Part shown: piece by piece, positions 1 through 6,870 of the stretch
How the letters are laid out: each line of letters starts with the position of its first letter
Numbering within the stretch: the first letter of the stretch is position 1
DNA from: Clostridia bacterium
Lineage (GTDB): Bacteria; UBA6262; WVXT01; JAUXBS01
Length of the DNA: 23,348 nucleotides
Direction of reading: 5' to 3'
Assembly (NCBI GenBank): GCA_030618495.1
Contig: JAUXDE010000012.1
Location: forward strand, 1 to 23,348
Position numbers and translations under genes: made by a program
The notes under the pieces: generated by a model
What the model saw: the letters and a program-made list of their open reading frames with translations, nothing else
Databases searched by the model: none
What the model was told of the DNA's origin: nothing

Positions 1-623
1 ACCAGGGGTAACGTTATTGCCATTTCCTTGCTCGCAAGCGCTAAAACGAAACAAATCACCGAAATCAGGTATCCAAAGGTCCTTTTTTCCGTTAAATGCC
101 TGATAAAAAGCACAGCCGCCAGGATATAAAAGAACGCAGCCATCAACTCCGACCTCTGCCAGACATAGTTAACCGCCTCAGTATTCACCGGGTGAATCAC
201 GAATATCAGCGACGTAAACAATGCGGCAATATGAATGTTTTTCTTTTCAGTGGGTAGGTTCATGCCGGACGGCTCCATGCCTGAGAGAATAACGAATAAA
301 ACGTACACCAGTACTGCATTGGCGGCATGCAGTAAAATACTCACCACATGGTAATTGATGACATTAAGCCCTCCGAGTTTGTAGTTCACGGCAAACGTCG
401 TCATTAAAAGCGGTCTGTAAACGTTTTTTAATACATCCGAATTCCCGGCGGAATAAACGGGCCTGCTGAAGAACATGGGAATATTGGCAACATTTCTTAT
501 CATGTCATTTTTTACTATTGTACTGTCATCATCATAGGCAAAGTCATTGTTGAGGGTGTTTGCGTAAACGATGAAGGCGGTAATCACTATCAGAATAATA
601 TGATAACGTTTTATTTTTTTCAT
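1..623 (-). CDS. TMTC-like GT-C membrane glycosyltransferase (partial, N-terminal 207 codons)
   Basis: An open frame runs from an ATG at 623 off the left edge without a stop, giving 207 codons. The product starts with a transmembrane helix (about residues 7-24), followed by an acidic YDDD motif (30-33) in the first external loop. Further on are YRPL (69-72), HPVNTEAVNYVWQRSEL (144-160) and KEMAITLP (199-206). These match the TMTC/DUF1736 family of GT-C enzymes, which transfer sugars from lipid-linked donors, and they are close to the full-length protein at 12587-14329. The two genes share a 26-bp identical stretch (166-191 and 13827-13852). The paralog suggests a C-terminal TPR region beyond the window. 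The gene lies directly downstream of pilA and has its own consensus promoter only 11 bp before the ATG. Pilin or surface-protein glycosylation is possible but inferred. The family call is fairly sure; the substrate is unknown. Confidence 0.82.
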   Translation of the reverse strand, partial: MKKIKRYHIILIVITAFIVYANTLNNDFAYDDDSTIVKNDMIRNVANIPMFFSRPVYSAGNSDVLKNVYRPLLMTTFAVNYKLGGLNVINYHVVSILLHAANAVLVYVLFVILSGMEPSGMNLPTEKKNIHIAALFTSLIFVIHPVNTEAVNYVWQRSELMAAFFYILAAVLFIRHLTEKRTFGYLISVICFVLALASKEMAITLPL

Positions 624-634
624 GGCTATTGAAG

Positions 635-663
635 ATTATATATTCAAGCAGGGGAATTGTCAA
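635..663 (-). promoter_or_regulatory. Sigma70-type promoter for the partial TMTC-like gene
   Basis: On the minus strand TTGACA (663-658) and TATAAT (640-635) are separated by 17 bp, a perfect consensus match. The expected transcription start lies about 3-5 nt before the ATG at 623, so the transcript would be nearly leaderless. Confidence 0.75.
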
Positions 664-717
664 CAGTAAATAAAACAGTAATTAAAACAGGATATTCGAT
701 GAGACCGAAAGGAAGGT

Positions 718-808
718 AAAAAAAATAGGTTGATGGCAATCAATCGAATAGAATCAATAATGATGACACAAAGACTTTTCGCTTGATTAAAACACATCAA
801 CCTATTTT
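718..808 (-). terminator. Candidate intrinsic terminator downstream of pilA (long loop)
   Basis: A perfect 14-bp inverted repeat (808-795 with 735-722) lies 16 bp after the pilA stop. On the minus-strand transcript the second arm ends in an uninterrupted run of U (to 718), as in a Rho-independent terminator. The 59-nt loop is unusually long, but it contains a smaller AT-rich stem (788-783 with 743-738) that could bring the arms together. Confidence 0.5.
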
Positions 809-823
809 GCTGATTTACGCGGA

Positions 824-1261
824 TTACCAGGCTGTGTAATAGTTGCCCTTGGTATCCGTACCGGATACATTCACCCACGCATCTCCGGTGGTGAGGTTGT
901 AAAGCCAACCGTTGGTACCGCCTACATCTCCGATGGTGCCAATCTCTTCGGTGTTGTTTTCGCCCGAAGCCCCGCCTCCAACCTTACGCTCAGGTAATGA
1001 TGCCATGTACTTGGCTGCTGTACCTGCATCGTTCTGGATACTTATCATCCCAGCAAGCGACGCCGGCCACATTCCTTCGTTGTCAGCGTAGTAAATACTT
1101 AGCGCGCTGCGGATTGAACCCAGTTTACCCTTCGTTGCGCCTTCATTGGATTTTCTTACCAAATCCGCGAAACGCGGCATTGCTACTGCGGCAAGAATAC
1201 CGATGATGGCAACCACGATCATCAACTCGATCAATGTAAAACCTTTACTTGTTCTCTTCAT
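824..1261 (-). CDS. pilA: Type IV pilin / type II pseudopilin (PilA- or GspG-like)
   Basis: This 145-residue protein has a textbook class III signal: a short basic leader MKRTSKG, cleavage before Phe, Glu at +5 (FTLIEL), and a hydrophobic assembly helix with [13 protein letters not shown]. The rest is a small, Gly- and Asn-rich globular domain (YYADNEG, WPASL, GWLYNL) of the kind seen in GspG-like pseudopilins and in major pilins of deep-branching bacteria. A strong Shine-Dalgarno, GGGAGGTG, precedes the ATG. It follows pilB-pilT-pilC but has its own promoter and 5' stem-loop, which fits a highly expressed subunit. The retraction ATPase pilT upstream favours a type IV pilin over a secretion pseudopilin. 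No prepilin peptidase or pilMNOPQ genes are in the window. The pilin class is sure; the exact role is less so. Confidence 0.9.
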   Translation of the reverse strand: MKRTSKGFTLIELMIVVAIIGILAAVAMPRFADLVRKSNEGATKGKLGSIRSALSIYYADNEGMWPASLAGMISIQNDAGTAAKYMASLPERKVGGGASGENNTEEIGTIGDVGGTNGWLYNLTTGDAWVNVSGTDTKGNYYTAW

Positions 1262-1288
1262 TTTAATTCACCTCCCTTTTTTATTATT

Positions 1289-1306
1289 AGCAGGCTCCTG
1301 CCTGCT
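1289..1306 (-). promoter_or_regulatory. 5' UTR stem-loop of pilA mRNA
   Basis: A perfect 7-bp GC-rich hairpin (AGCAGGC, 4-nt loop, GCCTGCT) starts a few nucleotides after the predicted transcription start and ends before the Shine-Dalgarno. It has no U-tract, so it is not an intrinsic terminator. A stem at the extreme 5' end often stabilises abundant mRNAs; that role here is inferred. Confidence 0.5.
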
Positions 1307-1316
1307 TTCAATACAA

Positions 1317-1345
1317 ATACTACCATGAACCGTCTTCTATGTCAA
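1317..1345 (-). promoter_or_regulatory. Sigma70-type promoter for pilA
   Basis: TTGACA (1345-1340), a 17-bp spacer ending in TGG, and TAGTAT (1322-1317) form a promoter with a perfect -35, an extended TGn and a 4/6 -10. It lies in the pilC-pilA gap, so pilA can be transcribed on its own. Confidence 0.65.
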
Positions 1346-1383
1346 GTAATACTTTTGTAACATCGATGATTTCAATTTATTAC

Positions 1384-2592
1384 CTACACATCCCCGGCCA
1401 TCGATCCCATCTCAAACATCGGCAGGAACAACGCCACGACCATTCCCCCGACGACAACACCGAGCACTACTATGATTAACGGTTCAATCATTGCCGTCAG
1501 CCCTTCCACTGCCTGGTCAACTTCGGTATCATAGAAATCCGCTATCTTTGAGAGCATCGTGTCAAGGTTGCCTGTTTCCTCTCCCACGGATATCATCTGG
1601 ACGACCATTGGCGGGAAAACGCCGCTTTTTTTCAGGGGTTCCGCAATCCTTTCCCCTTCCCTGATACTCTCCTTGGCTTCATTGATAGCTTTTTCAACCA
1701 CCTTGTTCCCCGCGGTTTTCGCAACGGTTTCAAGGGCCTGCAGTATGGGCACGCCACTTTTTATCAGCGTGCCGAAAGTCCTGGTGAACTTTGCGATAGA
1801 AACTTTCTTAAGTATCATCCCTAATATGGGCAACTTCAGCATAATAGCATCTATCTGAAGCCCTCCGCGTTCCGTCTTTTTGTATGCCTTGAACGCAAAC
1901 ATCCCGCCGATACCTCCAACTATCATAAACGGTATCGCCTTTATGGCATTCTCACTCGCAGCCACCAGTATCCTGGTGGGCATAGGCAGTTCCTTCCCGA
2001 AACCAGAGAACATTATGGAGAACTTCGGAACCACAGCCGTAAGAACGAACCCCACGATACCGAACATAGCGAAGAAAATAACAACAGGATATGACATGGC
2101 TGATTTTATCTGTCCCTGCAGTTTTGCCGCCGCCTCCATGTAGTCTGAGAGCCTTTCAAGAATAACGTCAAGTATACCGCCGACCTCGCCTGCCCTTACC
2201 ATGCTGACGTAAAGGGTCGTGAACACCTTGGGGTGGCGATCCATTGCATCGGCAATGGTTATCCCCGATTCAATGTCCTCCCTTATCTTGCCGACTACCT
2301 GCTTGAACGGGGGGCTCTCAATCTGCTCATGCAGGATTGACAGGGACTGGACGATGGGGACACCCGAATTGACCAGGGTTGAAAGCTGCCTGCTGAATAT
2401 CACCAAATCCTTCCTCTTAACCTTTGGCTTCAATAACTTCATTTTTCCGCCAGCGCCCTTTTGTTCGGATATATCAAGTATAATAAATTTTTGTTCCCTC
2501 AACTTGCCTACGACCGACTGCTGGTCATTCGCTTCCATAACCCCTTCAAGGACGTTCCCCTGTATGCTCCTTACTTTATAACTGAATTTCAT
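1384..2592 (-). CDS. pilC: Type IV pilus inner-membrane platform protein PilC (GspF family)
   Basis: At 402 residues it has the usual PilC/GspF length. After an N-terminal cytoplasmic region (about 1-60) come two T2SSF repeats, each opening with a similar signature: FSRQLSTLVNSGVPIVQSL (66-84) and FTRTFGTLIKSGVPILQAL (269-287). The acidic GEVGG and GEETGN turns follow. Membrane segments are near 168-190, 219-236 and the C-terminal 372-392 (IIVVLGVVVGGMVVALFLP). It forms the integral-membrane base on which the PilB and PilT motors act. The Shine-Dalgarno GGAGG precedes the ATG, 50 bp after the pilT stop, so it is co-transcribed with pilT. No terminator is visible before pilA. Nothing abnormal is seen. 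Confidence 0.95.
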   Translation of the reverse strand: MKFSYKVRSIQGNVLEGVMEANDQQSVVGKLREQKFIILDISEQKGAGGKMKLLKPKVKRKDLVIFSRQLSTLVNSGVPIVQSLSILHEQIESPPFKQVVGKIREDIESGITIADAMDRHPKVFTTLYVSMVRAGEVGGILDVILERLSDYMEAAAKLQGQIKSAMSYPVVIFFAMFGIVGFVLTAVVPKFSIMFSGFGKELPMPTRILVAASENAIKAIPFMIVGGIGGMFAFKAYKKTERGGLQIDAIMLKLPILGMILKKVSIAKFTRTFGTLIKSGVPILQALETVAKTAGNKVVEKAINEAKESIREGERIAEPLKKSGVFPPMVVQMISVGEETGNLDTMLSKIADFYDTEVDQAVEGLTAMIEPLIIVVLGVVVGGMVVALFLPMFEMGSMAGDV

Positions 2593-2642
2593 TCAAGTCC
2601 TCCGTCAAATAACAAAATCTCTTAAAAAACAGGATTCTATTC

Positions 2643-3767
2643 CTACTTTCCATACCCGCCATAATTACCCGGTTTTGACGTTCCGGGACCTGCGCCTGAC
2701 TTGCCTCCCCCACCCTTGAAAAGCCTGTCCAGTTCCTCAGGGTCAGTACTCTGCGCTATTGCCTGCGCGTAAGTAATGAAGTTCTTGGAGGTCAATTCGT
2801 AAAGACTGGCATTCATCGTCTGCATTCCAAATCTCCCACCTGACTGCATTGCCGTTGGAATCTGTTCTGTTTTGTTATCACGAATCATGTTTCTTATACC
2901 GGGAGTCAGTTTGAGTACTTCTATAGCCATGCACCTGCCCTGCCCGCTGGCTTTGGCAAGAAGGCGCTGGGACAAAACACCCTCAAGGACAAAAGACAAC
3001 TGCGAACGAATCTGAGTCTGCTGGTGGGGCGGGAATACGTCTATTATCCTGTTTATCGATTGAATAGCGTCAATAGTATGCAGTGTGGCAAAAACCAGAT
3101 GTCCTGTCTCGGCTATCGTTAAGGTGGCTTCTATCGTTTCCAGGTCACGCATTTCTCCGATCAGTATTATATCGGGGTCCTGGCGAAGCACATGCTTCAG
3201 GGCAATGGTAAAACTTTCGCTGTCACTGCCTATCTCCCTCTGGTTGACCACGCACTTCTTATGATGATGCACGTATTCGATCGGGTCCTCAATTGTCATA
3301 ATATGACTTGTCCTTTGTTCATTAAGATAGTTAATCATCGAGGCAAGTGTCGTGGACTTACCGGAACCTGTCGGGCCCGTAACAAGGACAAGCCCGGAAT
3401 GCAGTTTCATAAAATCGTAAACAACCCCGGGCAAGCCGAGCTGTTCAAAAGTCATAAAATAATTGGGCACGGCTCTCAGGGCAGCGCCGACCACGCCCCT
3501 CTGCCTGAAAACATTCATTCTCACCCTGCCTATACCCTTTAGCCCGAAGGAAAGGTCAAGTTCATTATGGGCTTCAAAATGGCTTTTATGCTTGTCCGAA
3601 AGCAGGCTGTAAATCAGGTTCTGGCATTGTTCCCTTGTAAGTTTCTCGTATTCCGTTGGAATGAGTTCCCCGTCTATCCTTAATACCGGCGAACTGTTTA
3701 CCGTCAGGTGCAAGTCCGAAGCGTTTTTTTTCATCATAATTTCCAGCAATTCGCTGATCGTTACCAT
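2643..3767 (-). CDS. pilT: Type IV pilus retraction ATPase PilT
   Basis: This 374-residue secretion ATPase has Walker A GPTGSGKST (131-139), the Asp box MTIEDPIEY (157-165), Walker B DIILIGEMRD (199-208) and the His box TGHLVFATLHT (221-231). It also has a variant of the PilT retraction signature, GIRNMIRD (290-297; AIRNLIRE in well-studied PilT). It lacks the long MshEN N-domain and the Zn tetracysteine of PilB. It depolymerises the pilus for twitching motility or uptake. The C-terminus (about 351-374) is a Gly-, Pro- and Lys-rich tail not typical of PilT. AGGAG precedes the ATG. It follows pilB across a repeat-rich 132-bp gap and is upstream of pilC. Confidence 0.96.
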   Translation of the reverse strand: MVTISELLEIMMKKNASDLHLTVNSSPVLRIDGELIPTEYEKLTREQCQNLIYSLLSDKHKSHFEAHNELDLSFGLKGIGRVRMNVFRQRGVVGAALRAVPNYFMTFEQLGLPGVVYDFMKLHSGLVLVTGPTGSGKSTTLASMINYLNEQRTSHIMTIEDPIEYVHHHKKCVVNQREIGSDSESFTIALKHVLRQDPDIILIGEMRDLETIEATLTIAETGHLVFATLHTIDAIQSINRIIDVFPPHQQTQIRSQLSFVLEGVLSQRLLAKASGQGRCMAIEVLKLTPGIRNMIRDNKTEQIPTAMQSGGRFGMQTMNASLYELTSKNFITYAQAIAQSTDPEELDRLFKGGGGKSGAGPGTSKPGNYGGYGK

Positions 3768-3797
3768 GTTATTCTCCTCTCATACATTATCGGTTCT

Positions 3798-3900
3798 AAA
3801 TTATGGGGACACGTACCTAATTAGAATTTGGGGACACGTACCTAATTATTGGGACACAATTATTAAATAATTAGGTACGTGTCCCCAAATTCCCCATAAT
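3798..3900. repeat. Nested direct/inverted repeat between pilB and pilT
   Basis: A 20-bp unit of the form TGGGGACACGTACCTAATTA occurs twice in direct orientation (3804-3823 and 3829-3848, 25-bp period) and once inverted (within 3868-3891). The second copy and the inverted copy form a perfect 27-bp stem (3824-3850 with 3866-3892) around a 15-nt loop that itself holds a degenerate GGGACAC. An outer 10-bp arm pair (3800-3809 with 3891-3900) reaches the pilB stop codon, and the first direct copy could pair with the inverted copy instead. Neither side has a U-tract, so it is not a standard terminator. It resembles a REP-like intergenic palindrome, but no transposase is nearby. Confidence 0.9.
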
Positions 3901-5648
3901 TATTCCTCATCTTCGACCGTCAATCGCAGGACTTCCTCAACAGTGGTCGCCCCGACAAGCATTTTCTTTACCGCGGCGTCACGCAGAGTTATCATTCCTG
4001 TTTTCTTCGCGGCTTTTCTTATCTCAAGAGTTGGTTTACTCTGCAGGATGAGTTTCCTTATGGTATCGTTCATCTCCATCACTTCATAGCAGGCAAGCCT
4101 TCCCTTGTAACCCGTATTACTGCATTTATCACAACCCTTTCCCCTGTAAAGGTTAACCTTTTTCTTCCCATCAAACATTTCCTTACCGACACCGATGCTC
4201 TCAAGGTACTCCGATGAAATTTCATAGGGTTCCTTGCAATCCTTGCATATAACCCTTGCAAGACGCTGCGCCACGACCATGATAACCGTTGAAGTTATCA
4301 GGAACGGTTCAACGCCCATATTCAGCATGCGCGTCACCGAACCCGGGGCGTCATTTGTGTGAAGCGTTGACAGAACGAGGTGTCCCGTAAGCGCCGCATT
4401 CACGGCTATCTCAGCTGTCTCCGTGTCCCTTATCTCACCGACCATTATGATATCCGGGTCCTGCCTGAGGAATGAGCGCAGTCCGGCTGAAAACGTAAAA
4501 CCGATGTCAGGCTTTACCTGCACCTGGTTGATACCCGCGAGCACGTACTCAACAGGGTCTTCAATGGTGTTGATGTTCTTGTCGGGAAAGTTCAGCGTTG
4601 AAAGAGCCGAATAGAGAGTGGTTGACTTCCCGGAGCCGGTGGGGCCCGTAACGAGTATAATTCCATAGGGCGCTTCAATGCACTTGTTGAATATGGCAAG
4701 CGTTTCGGGCTCAAATCCAAGTTTGTTCAGGTCCAGGCACAGGTTGGATGAGTCAAGTATGCGCATGACTATCTTTTCACCGAAAGCTGTCGGGCAAATG
4801 GACACACGGAGATCGATTTCCCTGTCCATTATCTTTATTTTTATGCGGCCGTCCTGCGGTACGCGCCTCTCGGCGATGTTAAGGCTCGACATAATCTTGA
4901 ACCGGGAAATTATGGCATTCTGAAGTTTTTTGGGGGGAGCGTTTACCTCATGAAGCACGCCGTCTATACGGTAACGCACGCGCAGTTTCTTCTCGTAGGG
5001 TTCTACATGAATATCGCTTGCCTTTGCCCTTATCGCGCCCGAGAGGAGCAGGTTGCAGATTCTTATAATCGGAGCTTCCTCTCCCGCCGCCGCAAGCGCG
5101 CTCAGGTCATCCGATTCCTCGTCCTCTTTCACCACTTCCAAATTTGCATCCTCTTCAGAAGTACTCATCTCCTTTACGATATCGTCCATGGAACCCTTGA
5201 CGCTGTAGTACTTCTCAATGGCATTCTTGATTTCCGCCTCAGAGGCAATGACAGGGTTGATTTCACAACCCGTCATTAAGCGCAGGTCATCCGTCGCAAA
5301 AACGTTCAGGGGATCGTTCATTGCAATAGTGAGAATCTTCCCTTCCTTGCTTATGGGAATAAGAGTCTGGTGCCTTACAACGTTTTCCGGAACGCTTCTT
5401 ATAACATCAGGGGAAATCTCCCCGTATTCCGACAGGCTTATGTAAGGTACCCCGCACTGCTTGCCAAGGAACGCAAGAAGAACGTCCTCAGTAATATATC
5501 CAAGACTTATCAGCGACTCCCCTAATTTTATACCCTTGGCTTTCTGGTCCTGCAGGGCATTTCCAAGCTGCTCTTTGCTGATTATTCCAACCTCTGTGAG
5601 AAGGTCGCCAAGCTTTTTTTTGGTTGCCGTATCCTTTTGTTTTGCCAT
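3900..5648 (-). CDS. pilB: Type IV pilus extension ATPase PilB (GspE family)
   Basis: The protein is 582 residues from the chosen ATG. An MshEN/GspE-N domain (about 12-145) may bind nucleotide or c-di-GMP. The ATPase core has Walker A GPTGSGKST (335-343), Asp box IEDPVEY, Walker B DIIMVGEIRD (399-408) and His box TGHLVLSTLHT. A Zn-binding tetracysteine is split as CKDC (468-471) and CDKC (506-509). It powers pilus polymerisation through PilC. The ATG at 5648 has AAAGAGAG upstream. A TTG seven codons earlier (5669) is in frame but has no Shine-Dalgarno, so I prefer the ATG. The start lies 28 bp after the pta stop, indicating one transcript. An acidic linker (about 160-185) separates the N-domain from the motor. 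Confidence 0.95.
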   Translation of the reverse strand: MAKQKDTATKKKLGDLLTEVGIISKEQLGNALQDQKAKGIKLGESLISLGYITEDVLLAFLGKQCGVPYISLSEYGEISPDVIRSVPENVVRHQTLIPISKEGKILTIAMNDPLNVFATDDLRLMTGCEINPVIASEAEIKNAIEKYYSVKGSMDDIVKEMSTSEEDANLEVVKEDEESDDLSALAAAGEEAPIIRICNLLLSGAIRAKASDIHVEPYEKKLRVRYRIDGVLHEVNAPPKKLQNAIISRFKIMSSLNIAERRVPQDGRIKIKIMDREIDLRVSICPTAFGEKIVMRILDSSNLCLDLNKLGFEPETLAIFNKCIEAPYGIILVTGPTGSGKSTTLYSALSTLNFPDKNINTIEDPVEYVLAGINQVQVKPDIGFTFSAGLRSFLRQDPDIIMVGEIRDTETAEIAVNAALTGHLVLSTLHTNDAPGSVTRMLNMGVEPFLITSTVIMVVAQRLARVICKDCKEPYEISSEYLESIGVGKEMFDGKKKVNLYRGKGCDKCSNTGYKGRLACYEVMEMNDTIRKLILQSKPTLEIRKAAKKTGMITLRDAAVKKMLVGATTVEEVLRLTVEDEE

Positions 5649-5676
5649 TTGGAATCTCTCTTTAATCAAATTGCAG

Positions 5677-6639
5677 TTACTGGAGGGCTGTTACCGCCAC
5701 AGAGTTTACGATATCCTCCACGTTACAGCCCCTGGACAAATCATTGACCGGCTTTGCCAGCCCCTGGAGTACCGGGCCAACTGCTTCCGCCCCGGCAAGC
5801 CGCTGTACTATTTTATAGGAAATATTGGCGCTGTTTAAATCCGGGAATATAAGAATATTCGCATTTCCCGAAAGAACAGAATCAGCTTTTTTCTTCTTCG
5901 CAACATCACTAACGATGGCTGCATCAAGCTGCAACTCCCCGTCTATTATAAGCCCGCTATCAATTCCCCTGGCTATTTCCACAGCCTTCCTGACCTTCTC
6001 AACGGAATCACCTTGCGCGCTGCCTTTCGTGGAATATGAAAGCATGGCGACGCGCGGTGTCCATCCAAAAAGGTTTCCTGCGCTGGCTGCCGTCGTAACG
6101 GCAATATCAGCAAGTTGTTCCGCATTAGGTTCGGGAACAACTCCGCAGTCCGCAAAAAGCAAACAACCGTTCTCTCCATACCCGTGATCCGGAACCTTCA
6201 TGATAAAGAAACTTGAGATTATTGAACAGCCCTTGCGGAGCCCTATAACCTTGATTGCAGAGCGCACGATATCAGCGGTGTTGTTTACCGCCCCACCCAC
6301 CAAGCCGTCAGCCTCACCCTTATGGACAAGCATACAACCAAAATACAGGAAGTTATCCATTATGGACTCGGCATACTTCCTGTTTTCCTTGCCCTTCCTT
6401 AATTCATAATAAGTTTCAATGAAATCTTCTTTTTTTTCGGAATCGTTTGGATCAATAATACGGACACTGCTCTCAGATATATTTATTTTTGACGGGTTTC
6501 CAAGCAAAATGACCTTTGCAATCTTCTGTTTTACGATTTCTTCAGCAGCCCTGCAGACCCGCTCATCATTACTTTCAGGCAAAACTATGGTTTTTTGCTT
6601 TTCTTTTGCCTTTACCCGCAATCCATCAAGAAAACTCAT
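5677..6639 (-). CDS. pta: Phosphate acetyltransferase Pta (short form)
   Basis: The 320-residue protein matches the PTA_PTB catalytic domain throughout. Seen features are the N-terminal KTIVLPESNDERV, the central DGLVGGAVNNTADIVRSA stretch, the MLSYSTKGSA segment and the C-terminal signature AKPVNDLSRGC with VEDIVN. It interconverts acetyl-CoA and acetyl phosphate in the cytoplasm for acetate metabolism. It is the short class of about 320-340 residues, without the extra N-terminal domains of the 714-residue Escherichia coli enzyme. AGAGGA precedes the ATG. Acetate kinase, its usual neighbour, is absent, and the gene is instead first in the pilB-pilT-pilC transcript. A phosphate butyryltransferase would look similar, but the motif set favours Pta. 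Confidence 0.93.
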   Translation of the reverse strand: MSFLDGLRVKAKEKQKTIVLPESNDERVCRAAEEIVKQKIAKVILLGNPSKINISESSVRIIDPNDSEKKEDFIETYYELRKGKENRKYAESIMDNFLYFGCMLVHKGEADGLVGGAVNNTADIVRSAIKVIGLRKGCSIISSFFIMKVPDHGYGENGCLLFADCGVVPEPNAEQLADIAVTTAASAGNLFGWTPRVAMLSYSTKGSAQGDSVEKVRKAVEIARGIDSGLIIDGELQLDAAIVSDVAKKKKADSVLSGNANILIFPDLNSANISYKIVQRLAGAEAVGPVLQGLAKPVNDLSRGCNVEDIVNSVAVTALQ

Positions 6640-6674
6640 AATGGTATTTTTCCTCTTGAGTGTGGTGCTTATGA

Positions 6675-6703
6675 ATTATATCTCATTAGATCGCTTTTGT
6701 CAA
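6675..6703 (-). promoter_or_regulatory. Sigma70-type promoter for the pta-pilB-pilT-pilC operon
   Basis: TTGACA (6703-6698) and TATAAT (6680-6675) are separated by exactly 17 bp, a perfect consensus match. The predicted leader before the pta ATG is about 28 nt. No other strong promoter was noticed before pilB or pilT. Confidence 0.8.
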
Positions 6704-6803
6704 TGTTTTTAGTCCTTTTGTGAATCATATACTATTGGAAACCGTGGTCAGGACTGACTTACTGCCCCTTTTAGCTATTATATATATATAAAGGAAACGG
6801 GAC

Positions 6804-6838
6804 AAAAAAAAGCGGCTTGCCTTTATTGACAAGCCGCT
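6804..6838 (-). terminator. Intrinsic terminator of the PorV-family gene
   Basis: On the minus strand a 9-bp stem (AGCGGCTTG and CAAGCCGCT, 10-nt loop) is followed directly by seven or more U. It lies 32 bp after the stop of the gene ending at 6871, a textbook Rho-independent terminator. Confidence 0.92.
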
Positions 6839-6870
6839 ATACATGATACACTTATTTTAATTAGTACTAA

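Noticed and set aside
1146-1328. Possible plus-strand genes antisense to the pilus, valS and rnf genes
   Set aside because: The many plus-strand open frames here lie inside convincing minus-strand genes, lack ribosome binding sites and recognisable domains, and reflect codon bias of the opposite strand.
3798-3900. CRISPR array or intrinsic terminator at the pilB-pilT gap
   Set aside because: There are only two direct copies and one inverted copy of the unit with no variable spacers, and the long stem is not followed by a U-tract on either strand.
824-5648. Type II secretion rather than type IV pilus locus
   Set aside because: The GspE, GspF and GspG families resemble PilB, PilC and PilA, but the presence of a PilT retraction ATPase points to a pilus. 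No secretin or gspC-like gene is visible to argue otherwise.
6741-6803. GTCAGGACTGAC palindrome and TA repeat upstream of the pta promoter
   Set aside because: Half-sites of 5 bp and a short TA run are too common by chance, and nothing else marks this as an operator.
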